Shown: piece after piece, positions 7,862 to 14,256 of the stretch
Layout: the number at the start of each line of letters is the position of its first letter
Position numbering within the stretch: the stretch's first letter is position 1
Source: Woeseia sp964560775
GTDB taxonomy: Bacteria > Pseudomonadota > Gammaproteobacteria > Steroidobacterales > Woeseiaceae
Reading direction: 5' to 3'
NCBI GenBank assembly: GCA_964560775.1
Contig: CAZLNH010000319.1
Span: 1-20,137 of the forward strand
Length of the DNA stretch: 20,137 nucleotides
Translations under genes and position numbers: made by a program
Notes under the pieces: model-generated
Told to the model about the DNA's origin: nothing
What the model saw: only the letters and a program-made list of their open reading frames with translations
Database searches by the model: none

Positions 7862-8974
7862 TCAAGTCACTACCTTGTCGTTCCGGCTACCTAATCGCAC
7901 GCGCATGCGGTCGCTTACCTTGCCTGCCAGTTGGCCGCACGCGGCATCGATGTCGTCTCCGCGAGTCCTGCGCGTAGTCGCGATAACCCCACGATGACGC
8001 ACTCGCTCCTGGAAAGCACGGATAGTGTCCGCCGATGACCGCCGGAAGTCACTGCCCGCGAACGGGTTGAACGGAATCAGGTTCAGTTTGGCCGGGTGTC
8101 CATCAAGCAAAGTGGCCAGTTCGTCGGCATGCCTGAGGGAATCATTGACCCCCGCCAGCATCACGTATTCGAACGTAATGAAGCGATTGGCGCGTTTCGA
8201 CGCATAACGCCAGCAGGCGTCAAGCAGTTCCTCGATTGGGTGCACGCGATTGATCGGCACCAACTGGTTGCGCAGCTCATTATTCGGCGCATGCAGGGAC
8301 ACGGCGAGCGAGACATTGCAATCGTCGCCCAGTTTTTCGACGTGCGGAACTATTCCTGACGTACTGACGGTCACGCGCCGGCGAGACAGTCCGTAGGCGA
8401 AATCGGAAACCAGCAGCTCCAGTGCGGCGACGACGTTGCAGTAGTTCGCCAACGGTTCTCCCATGCCCATGAATACGACATTGGTGACCGCGGATTCACC
8501 ATTGGGGCGTCGCGGCAGCGCTTGTGCCGCATACGTGACCTGGCCGACAATCTCGGCTGTAGACAGGTTACGGTTAAAACCCTGCGCGCCCGTGGCGCAG
8601 AACGCGCAATCCAGCGCGCAACCTACCTGTGAAGAAATACACAATGTGCCGCGCGCCGGTTCCGGAATGAATACCGTTTCGACCGCCTGGCCCGATCCTG
8701 AACCAAAAAGCCATTTGACCGTGCCATCCGACGACTGTTTTTCAGAAACGAGCGGCGGCAATTCGATGGCGGCAACATCGGCAAGGCGTTCGCGGAGAGG
8801 CCGCGACAGATCTGTCATCGCGTCAAATTCAAACGTGCCGCGCTGGTGCATCCACTGCATTAGCTGCCGCGCCCGGAATGGCTTTTCGCCCAATGTGGCA
8901 AAGAACGACTCGAGGCCGCCTTCCGGCAGTCCGAGAAGATTTGTTTTGGGGCGCTGAGGCGAGGCGGAATTCAC
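7862..8974 (-). CDS. rlmN: Dual-specificity rRNA/tRNA adenine-C2 methyltransferase RlmN
   Basis: RlmN is a radical-SAM enzyme that methylates C2 of A2503 in 23S rRNA and A37 in some tRNAs. The iron-sulfur motif CxxxCxxC is present as Cys119, Cys123 and Cys126 (CALDCAFC). The two extra family cysteines used in methyl transfer are visible as Cys112 (LCISSQVG) and Cys346 (DIDAACGQL). The GMGEPLANY motif is also there. The length of 370 residues is normal. The start is GTG, 11 bases after the ndk stop. The gene lies in the conserved ndk-rlmN-pilF order. Confidence 0.98.
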   Translation of the reverse strand: MNSASPQRPKTNLLGLPEGGLESFFATLGEKPFRARQLMQWMHQRGTFEFDAMTDLSRPLRERLADVAAIELPPLVSEKQSSDGTVKWLFGSGSGQAVETVFIPEPARGTLCISSQVGCALDCAFCATGAQGFNRNLSTAEIVGQVTYAAQALPRRPNGESAVTNVVFMGMGEPLANYCNVVAALELLVSDFAYGLSRRRVTVSTSGIVPHVEKLGDDCNVSLAVSLHAPNNELRNQLVPINRVHPIEELLDACWRYASKRANRFITFEYVMLAGVNDSLRHADELATLLDGHPAKLNLIPFNPFAGSDFRRSSADTIRAFQERVRHRGVIATTRRTRGDDIDAACGQLAGKVSDRMRVRLGSRNDKVVT

Positions 8975-8985
8975 GGCCGAAGCAG

Positions 8986-9417
8986 CTATCGCGTCCGCGG
9001 GCAGAGCCCGGAATCCTTGAAGAAAAAGGCGATCTCCTGTGCCGCGGTGTCAGCCGCGTCGGACCCATGCACGATATTCTCCTCGATACTGTCGGCGAAA
9101 TCGGCGCGAATCGTACCCTTTTCAGCATTGGCCGGATTCGTCGCTCCCATGATGTCGCGATTCTTGCTGACGGCGGACTCGCCTTCGAGCACCTGCACCA
9201 TGACCGGCCCGGAACACATGTAATTGACGAGGTCCTTGAAAAAGGGCCGCTCCCTGTGCACCGCGTAAAAGCCCTCAGCCTGCTCTTTTGTCAGGTGAAT
9301 CATGCGTGCGGCGACGACCTGCAGACCCGCTTTTTCAAATCGCGACAGGATTTCTCCAACCAGGTTTTTTTGCACGCCATCAGGTTTGATGATCGAGAGC
9401 GTCCGCTCAACAGACAT
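8986..9417 (-). CDS. ndk: Nucleoside diphosphate kinase Ndk
   Basis: Ndk moves the terminal phosphate from ATP to other nucleoside diphosphates through a phosphohistidine. The catalytic His117 is in the signature NIVHGSDAADTAAQE. The N-terminal ERTLSIIKPDGV and the RPFF and GATNPANAEKGTIR motifs are intact. The length of 143 residues is typical. The ATG is preceded by AAGGA with a 7-base spacer, a good ribosome binding site. It is the first gene of the long operon that continues to metX, driven by the promoter at 9484-9512. Confidence 0.99.
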   Translation of the reverse strand: MSVERTLSIIKPDGVQKNLVGEILSRFEKAGLQVVAARMIHLTKEQAEGFYAVHRERPFFKDLVNYMCSGPVMVQVLEGESAVSKNRDIMGATNPANAEKGTIRADFADSIEENIVHGSDAADTAAQEIAFFFKDSGLCPRTR

Positions 9418-9445
9418 ACCGTATTCCTTGATTCAATGAGAGAGT

Positions 9446-9469
9446 CGGCCGGCAGGAAACCGCCGGCCG
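9446..9469. other. GC-rich hairpin in the ndk leader
   Basis: The arms CGGCCGGC and GCCGGCCG are perfect complements around an 8-base loop. The hairpin lies between the predicted transcription start and the ndk ribosome binding site, so it would be in the 5' leader of the operon mRNA. It might stabilise the transcript. No T-run follows on the minus strand, so it is unlikely to be a full terminator. Confidence 0.4.
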
Positions 9470-9483
9470 CGCGTAAGCCTTCA

Positions 9484-9512
9484 ATTTTACTTGGATAAAT
9501 GAAGTCAGGCAA
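9484..9512 (-). promoter_or_regulatory. Sigma70-like promoter for the ndk operon
   Basis: On the minus strand, a -35 box TTGCCT (9507-9512) and a -10 box TAAAAT (9484-9489) are separated by exactly 17 bases. The matches to consensus are four of six and five of six. Transcription would start near 9477, giving a leader of about 60 bases before ndk. That leader contains a perfect 8-bp hairpin with arms 9446-9453 and 9462-9469. Immediately upstream is another perfect 8-bp hairpin (9512-9519 with 9530-9537), which may terminate or insulate the iscA transcript, although no T-run follows it. Confidence 0.6.
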
Positions 9513-9554
9513 CGCGCCCCGGGTGGGTAGGGCGCGTATTCCCGCGGCTTTTGG

Positions 9555-9878
9555 TCAGATACTGAAGCTCTCGCCGCAGCCGCACTCGCCGGTAACATTG
9601 GGATTCCGGAAGCGAAACGCCTCGTTCAGCCCGTCCTTGACGAAGTCGACTTCAGTACCGTCGATCAGTTCGAGACTGTCCCTGTCGACAACCACCTTCA
9701 CGCCATGGTCCTCGAAAATGACATCAGCATCGCCGGTATCGTCCGCGTAATTGACGACATAGGCAAAGCCGTTGCAGCCGGTTTTCTTGACGCCCAGCCT
9801 CAGCCCGACGCCCTTGCCGCGGGCATCGAGGTAGCTCCGCACACGTGCTGCGGCCGGTTGTGTCAGTGAAATTGCCAT
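9555..9878 (-). CDS. iscA: A-type iron-sulfur carrier protein IscA
   Basis: A-type carriers receive iron-sulfur clusters and pass them to target enzymes. The 107-residue length and the three conserved cysteines, Cys35 (KKTGCNGFAY), Cys99 and Cys101 (CGCGESF), are at the same positions as in E. coli IscA. The gene starts 7 bases after the stop of the iscU-like gene and is the last of the trmJ-iscS cluster. ErpA or SufA are related possibilities. The operon context and the lack of insertions favour IscA. Confidence 0.92.
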   Translation of the reverse strand: MAISLTQPAAARVRSYLDARGKGVGLRLGVKKTGCNGFAYVVNYADDTGDADVIFEDHGVKVVVDRDSLELIDGTEVDFVKDGLNEAFRFRNPNVTGECGCGESFSI

Positions 9879-9885
9879 ATATCAG

Positions 9886-10260
9886 TCAGCTCCGATTGCT
9901 GTCTTTTGCGTTTATTTGCTGCCCGAGCGCCCCGATCGCGTCCTCAAGTAACAGCATTAGACCGGTCTTTTCAACCGGAATTTCAAGTATTCCCATTATA
10001 TCGCCGATAGAAAACTGCCGCAGGGCCACTGCGGGTTGCCCTTCTAGCCCGGCGCAAGCCGCTTCGGCCGCCGCGACCAGATGCGGACAGCCCAGCACCC
10101 GGAAGCGAATTTTCACGATTCGGCTGCCGTCGAGATCCGCCGCCAGTACGACTCGCGCGCCGCCACGCGCAACATCAGCCGTGATGCCCGACGCGTCTCC
10201 GGCGTGTGCCGGGGCCGCGAACAGCCGTCTTACCGCCTCGTTGTAATACGGGACCTGCAC
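9886..10260 (-). CDS. Degenerate IscU-like scaffold protein
   Basis: This 124-residue protein aligns with IscU/NifU N-terminal scaffolds, which build iron-sulfur clusters. It has YYNEAVRRLF at the start (compare YSDKVIDHYENP), RFRVLGC and a final LEDAIGAL helix. Only one of the three IscU ligand cysteines is kept: Cys58, which matches Cys63. The position of Cys37 is Arg32, in ARGGARVV where IscU has ACGDVMKL, so the key Asp is also lost. The position of Cys106 is Leu101, and the chaperone-binding LPPVK is replaced by IPVEK. The start is a GTG one base after the iscS stop; upstream sequence in this frame overlaps iscS and looks non-coding. The coding context is intact, so it is likely expressed, but it should not hold a cluster in the usual way. 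The function is uncertain. Confidence 0.82.
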   Translation of the reverse strand: MQVPYYNEAVRRLFAAPAHAGDASGITADVARGGARVVLAADLDGSRIVKIRFRVLGCPHLVAAAEAACAGLEGQPAVALRQFSIGDIMGILEIPVEKTGLMLLLEDAIGALGQQINAKDSNRS

Positions 10261-10261
10261 G

Positions 10262-11434
10262 TCAACCGGACGCCTGTGGTGCCAGCGCGCGCAAGCGGGT
10301 GATCGCCGCGCAGTAGATATCGGACGCCCGCTCGATATCGGCGGCACGGGTGGGCCGGCCAAAACTGAAGCGTATGGCGGACTGCGCCTGCGCATCATCG
10401 CGACCCAGGGCCCGCAATACATAGGACGGCTCTCTGCTCAGCGAATTACAGGCTGAGCCACTTGCAACCTCCAGTGGCTCGAGCGCCAGCATCAGGCTCT
10501 CGCCGTCAACACCATCGGCGCTGACATTCAGGATGCCGGGGTATTGCTGCTCCGGCGCGCCATTCCGGTGCAGGCCGGGCAGCTTCTGCAAACCATTCCA
10601 AAGCTGGCTGCGCAGGGCCTGCATGTGCCGGAGGTCGTCCGCCTGGCGCCCGGACGCCAGTGCCGCGGCGGCGCCGAGGCCCACAACCTGGTGCAGCGGC
10701 AGTGTGCCGGGGCGCAGGCGACGTTCCTGTCCGCCGCCGTGGAGCAGCGGCTCCACACCGCAACCGTCGCGATTCGCGACATACAGCGCGCCGATGCCTT
10801 GCGGCCCGTAAAACTTGTGCCCCGTCAATGACAGCAGGTCGACGGGCAGCGACGCGAGGTCGATGGGCAACTTGCCAACCGACTGTGCGGCGTCGGTGTG
10901 AAACAGCACGTCCCGGTCACGGCAAAGCGCTCCGATCGCCCCGATGTCCTGGACAACGCCGGTCTCGTTGTTGACATGCATGACTGACACGAGCTGTGTA
11001 TCGTCGCGCAGGGCCGCTTCCAGTTGCTCGATGTCCAGCACGCCATCGGCGCCGGGCTTAAGCCATGTAACGTCGAACCCCTGCTTTTCGAGCGCGCGAA
11101 ACGTATCGACGACCGCCTTGTGTTCTGTCGGCATCGTCACGAGGTGGCGGCCGCGATGGGCGCGAAACCGCGCTGCACCAGCGATAGCAAGGTTGTCGGA
11201 TTCCGTCGCACCTGACGTGAAGACGAGGTCGCGCGGCGACGCGTTCAGCAGCGCACCGAGCCTGGCGCGAGCCTCGTCGATGGCATTGCCGGCTGCGCGG
11301 CCGCTCGCGTGCGTCGACGATGGATTGGCAAAAGACTCGCGGCCGGACAGGCAGGCCGCCATCGCCTCTGCCACTTCCGGGGCGGGCGGCGTGCTGGCCG
11401 CATAGTCGAGGTACAAGGCGTCCGGCACTGTCAT
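10262..11434 (-). CDS. iscS: Cysteine desulfurase IscS
   Basis: IscS is a PLP enzyme that removes sulfur from cysteine and supplies it as a persulfide. The Schiff-base Lys207 is in SLTGHKFYGPQG, and the catalytic Cys329 is in the loop VASGSACNSLSREPSYVL. Other family blocks are present: YLDYAASTP, FTSGATESDNLA, HVNNETG and FHTDAAQS. The length of 390 residues is slightly shorter than E. coli IscS (404). The start ATG overlaps the trmJ stop by four bases (ATGA), so translation is probably coupled. No iscR regulator lies upstream, unlike the E. coli cluster. Confidence 0.97.
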   Translation of the reverse strand: MTVPDALYLDYAASTPPAPEVAEAMAACLSGRESFANPSSTHASGRAAGNAIDEARARLGALLNASPRDLVFTSGATESDNLAIAGAARFRAHRGRHLVTMPTEHKAVVDTFRALEKQGFDVTWLKPGADGVLDIEQLEAALRDDTQLVSVMHVNNETGVVQDIGAIGALCRDRDVLFHTDAAQSVGKLPIDLASLPVDLLSLTGHKFYGPQGIGALYVANRDGCGVEPLLHGGGQERRLRPGTLPLHQVVGLGAAAALASGRQADDLRHMQALRSQLWNGLQKLPGLHRNGAPEQQYPGILNVSADGVDGESLMLALEPLEVASGSACNSLSREPSYVLRALGRDDAQAQSAIRFSFGRPTRAADIERASDIYCAAITRLRALAPQASG

Positions 11435-12156
11435 GGGTCACGGCGCCGGGTTTGCGGGTCGAGCGACGTCAGGATGCCGCGCAGGATGTTGATCTCGTTC
11501 TGGTCCGGCGCCGCGCGCAGGAACAGCCGCCGCAGCCTGCGCATCAGGTGCCGCGGATTCTCCGGATCCAGGAAACCACTGGTCGTCAGAACCGCTTCAA
11601 GATGGGTGTAAAAGCGCTCCAGGTCCGCACCGGTCGCAAGCGGCACGTCGCCCGCAAGCGGTGCGGCGACGTGGCCGGTCATCGATGCCACGCGCAATTC
11701 GTAGCTGATAACCTGCACCGCCATCGCGAGATTCAGCGAGCTGAAGCCCGGATCGGTCGGAATCGTCAGCAGCGCATGGCACCGGTCGAGGTCGTCGTTG
11801 GTCAGACCCGATTTCTCCGGGCCGAAAACAACGGCAGCCTGGCCCGCGGTACTCTCGGCCAGGAGCCGGGCCGCACACTCGCGCGGTTCCATGGCTGGCC
11901 AGCCGATAGTCCGGGAGCGGGCGCTCGCGCCGGCCACCCAGGTACAATCGTGAAGTGCGTCGTCCAGCGTGTCGACAACCTGTGCCGCTTCGATCACGTC
12001 CATTGCACCCGATGCACGCGCGGTAGCATCCTCGTGAGGAAAGTACTGCGGCCGCACGAGTACCAGGTCCGTCAAGCCCATGTTCTTCATGGCGCGCGCG
12101 GCACCCCCGATGTTCCCGGGGTGCGTGGTTCCGACAAGGATGACTCGGACGTTCAT
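11431..12156 (-). CDS. trmJ: tRNA (cytidine/uridine-32-2'-O)-methyltransferase TrmJ
   Basis: TrmJ methylates the 2'-hydroxyl of nucleotide 32 in several tRNAs. It is a SPOUT-class enzyme. The three SPOUT motifs are seen as NIGGAARAMKN (15-25), FGPEKSGL (111-118) and SSLNLAMAVQ (139-148). The length of 241 residues is normal. The start is ATG (MNVRVILVGTTHPG). It is divergent from suhB, and the trmJ/suhB pair next to iscS is a recurring gammaproteobacterial arrangement. iscS follows with a four-base overlap. Confidence 0.97.
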   Translation of the reverse strand: MNVRVILVGTTHPGNIGGAARAMKNMGLTDLVLVRPQYFPHEDATARASGAMDVIEAAQVVDTLDDALHDCTWVAGASARSRTIGWPAMEPRECAARLLAESTAGQAAVVFGPEKSGLTNDDLDRCHALLTIPTDPGFSSLNLAMAVQVISYELRVASMTGHVAAPLAGDVPLATGADLERFYTHLEAVLTTSGFLDPENPRHLMRRLRRLFLRAAPDQNEINILRGILTSLDPQTRRRDP

Positions 12157-12186
12157 GTCAACGGGCCCTGATGACCATGGTCTGGT

Positions 12187-12192
12187 ATTGTA
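12187..12192 (-). promoter_or_regulatory. Possible -10 box for the trmJ-isc operon
   Basis: The hexamer TACAAT on the minus strand matches the sigma70 -10 consensus at five of six positions. It would place a start about 24 bases before the trmJ ATG. I cannot identify a good -35 box at 16-18 bases, so the call is weak. I see no clear IscR-type palindrome here. Confidence 0.3.
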
Positions 12193-12260
12193 GTGCCCTG
12201 TGCCGGCTCGCGCCTCTGTGCGGCCGCTCGTTCTTTTTCATACCTGGCGGAATTTCATTG

Positions 12261-13067
12261 ATGCACGCATTACTCAACGTGGCCGTAATGGCCGCTCACC
12301 GCGGCGGCGACTCGCTCGCCCGCAGCCTGAAAAGGATCGACAAGATAAAGGTCGAGGAAAAGGGCCGCAATGATTTCGTCAGTGAAGCGGACCGTAATGC
12401 CGAGCGTGCGGTCATCGATGTGATTCACAAACACTATCCGGACCATGCCATCCTGGCCGAGGAAAGCGGCCAGCATGGCGACTCCGATTATGTCTGGATC
12501 ATCGACCCGCTCGATGGCACGACCAATTTCCTCCACGGGTTTCCGGTGTTTGCCGTCTCTATTGCCGTCGTGCACAAGGGGCGTGCCGAACACGCCGCTG
12601 TTTATGACCCTATGCGCCAGGAACTGTTTACGGCCTCAAGAGGTGCCGGTGCGCAACTGGATGGACGCCGCATTCGCGTCAGCAAGAACACGCTGATGGA
12701 CCGTGCGCTGATCGGCACCGGCTTTCCGTACCGCGACTCCAACCTGCCGTTCGAGCCGTATATGGAGATGTTTCGCAAGGCAATGCAGAACACGGCCGGC
12801 GTGCGCAGGCCGGGCGCGGCCGCGCTCGACCTCAGCTACGTCGCGGCCGGACGCCTCGATGCATTCTGGGAAACCGGCCTGCAACCATGGGACATCGCCG
12901 CAGGCGCCCTTCTGATCCGCGAAGCAGGCGGAATCATCAGCGGCCTCGACGGCAGCGAGGATTTCATGGATATCGGTCACGTACTGGCCGGCACGCCGAA
13001 AATCTACAGCGCATTGGCGCGCCTGTTCGCGCCTGATATCAAGGCGATGTTTGCCGTTCCGGCCTGA
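12261..13067 (+). CDS. suhB: Inositol-1-monophosphatase family protein SuhB
   Basis: SuhB is a magnesium-dependent inositol monophosphatase. In E. coli it also acts in rRNA transcription antitermination complexes. The metal-binding motifs are intact: Glu67 in AEESG, Asp82 and Asp85 in IDPLDGTTNF, and Asp211 in PWDIAAG. I chose the ATG at 12261 (MHALLNVAVMAAH) because it aligns with the start of E. coli SuhB (MHPMLNIAVRAAR). The 30 residues upstream in the same frame look non-coding. This gives 268 residues. It is the only plus-strand gene in the window. Its end faces secF across the repeat cluster. Confidence 0.97.
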   Translation: MHALLNVAVMAAHRGGDSLARSLKRIDKIKVEEKGRNDFVSEADRNAERAVIDVIHKHYPDHAILAEESGQHGDSDYVWIIDPLDGTTNFLHGFPVFAVSIAVVHKGRAEHAAVYDPMRQELFTASRGAGAQLDGRRIRVSKNTLMDRALIGTGFPYRDSNLPFEPYMEMFRKAMQNTAGVRRPGAAALDLSYVAAGRLDAFWETGLQPWDIAAGALLIREAGGIISGLDGSEDFMDIGHVLAGTPKIYSALARLFAPDIKAMFAVPA

Positions 13068-13068
13068 C

Positions 13069-13256
13069 CGCACCCCCGTCGTCGCGAGGAGCGCAGCGAC
13101 GTGGCGATCTCGCACCCCCGTTGTCGCGAGGAGCGCAGCGACGTGGCGATCTCGCACCCCCGTCGTCGCGAGGAGCGCAGCGACGTGGCGATCTCGCACA
13201 GATAACCCCTCAGCCAACTGAAACAGATTGCCACGCCCTCCGGGCTCGCAACGACA
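13069..13256. repeat. Three 42-bp tandem repeats plus an inverted relative
   Basis: Units at 13069-13110, 13111-13152 and 13153-13194 are nearly identical, with one C-to-T change in the second. Each carries a GTCGCGAGGAGCGCAGCGAC core with inverted ends (GTCGC/GCGAC) and then GTGGCGATCT. At 13226-13256 the same pattern appears in reverse orientation and diverged: its complement reads GTCGTTGCGAGC, then GGCGTGGCAATC. The GCGAGGAGCGCAGCGACGTGG pattern is familiar as a dispersed extragenic repeat in many bacteria. A small hairpin GAGCTT/AAGCTC is at 13264-13279. The cluster fills the convergent suhB/secF gap and may hinder read-through from either side. Confidence 0.85.
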
Positions 13257-13302
13257 TGGGCCAGAGCTTAAGCAAGCTCCGTTGCGTCGTGGTTGACCCG
13301 GG

Positions 13303-14247
13303 CTAAGGCAGGTCGTCGACCAGTTCGGAATCCTCTTCGGGTGGCAGCAGGTCCTGTGCACTGACGTCAAGAATAAGGGCCGTGGCACTTGCCGTGTAAA
13401 TGGACGAATAGGTACCAACGATGATGCCGACAATCAGTGCCAGCGAAAACGATTCCACCGATTCGCCGCCCAGCACATACAGCGCCGTCAAAACCAGCAG
13501 CGTAGTCATGCCGGTGACGATCGTGCGCGCCAGGACATCGTTCAGCGACGTGTTCATCGCACTTTCCGAAGTCGTACCGCGCAGCTTGACGAAGTTTTCG
13601 CGAATTCGGTCGAAAGCCACGACGGTGTCATTCAGCGAGTAACCGACGACCGCCAGTATCGCCGCAACCACGGTGAGGTCAAACGGCAGCCGGAACACTG
13701 AAAAAAAGCCGATCGTTATGATGACATCGTGGATCAGCGCCACGACCGCACCGGCGGCAAACTTCCACTGGAACCGCAACATGACGTAGCCGAAGATCAT
13801 CAGCAGTGCAAACAGCATTGCCAACCCGCCCTGCTCCGTCAGTTCTTCGCCCACCTGCGGCCCCACGAACTCGACACGCCGCAACTCGACATTCGGTTCG
13901 TCCGCCGCCAGTGCATTCCGCAACTGGTCGCGGATAGCATTCGGATCCCCTTCCTGCGGCGGCAAGCGCACCATGACATCGGTTGCCGCGCCGAATCGCT
14001 GCACCTGGACTTCCTCGAACCCCTCGGCGTCCAGCAATGCCCGGATGCCATCGAGATTCGCCGCCTGCGGGTAACCCACTTCCAGCAGCACGCCGCCGGT
14101 GAAATCGATACCGAGGTCAAGGCCGCGCGTTGCGAAAGAGGCGAAGGAAATACCGATGAACAGGAGGGAAATGGCAATTGCAACGCGGCGGCGCACCGGA
14201 CTCAGGAAGTCGATGCTCGTATGATCCTTGACCAGTTTGAAAGTCAT
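13303..14247 (-). CDS. secF: Protein-export membrane protein SecF
   Basis: SecF forms with SecD a proton-driven motor that helps Sec-translocated proteins leave the channel on the periplasmic side. TM1 lies at about 22-41, followed by the LGIDFTGG motif (45-52) and a periplasmic domain to about 125. Five further membrane helices follow, with the conserved GYSLNDTVVAFDRIREN loop. The length of 314 residues is normal. The start ATG is 9 bases after the secD stop. It is the last gene of the queA-tgt-yajC-secD-secF series. Confidence 0.97.
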   Translation of the reverse strand: MTFKLVKDHTSIDFLSPVRRRVAIAISLLFIGISFASFATRGLDLGIDFTGGVLLEVGYPQAANLDGIRALLDAEGFEEVQVQRFGAATDVMVRLPPQEGDPNAIRDQLRNALAADEPNVELRRVEFVGPQVGEELTEQGGLAMLFALLMIFGYVMLRFQWKFAAGAVVALIHDVIITIGFFSVFRLPFDLTVVAAILAVVGYSLNDTVVAFDRIRENFVKLRGTTSESAMNTSLNDVLARTIVTGMTTLLVLTALYVLGGESVESFSLALIVGIIVGTYSSIYTASATALILDVSAQDLLPPEEDSELVDDLP

Positions 14248-14256
14248 GCGGCGATC

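Noticed and set aside
9512..9537. A rho-independent terminator after iscA
   Set aside because: The 8-bp hairpin is perfect, but no T-run follows on the minus strand, so I do not list it as a terminator. It may still slow polymerase.
13069..13194. A CRISPR-like array
   Set aside because: The units are directly adjacent with no variable spacers, there are only three, and no cas genes are nearby.
13121..13306. A 61-codon plus-strand frame across the tandem repeats
   Set aside because: It is composed of the extragenic repeats and has no ribosome binding site or recognisable content.
12636..13433. A 265-codon minus-strand frame with an internal peptide repeat
   Set aside because: It overlaps suhB on the other strand and the end of secF. 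The repeated peptide comes only from the 42-bp DNA repeats, so it is not evidence of a repeat protein.
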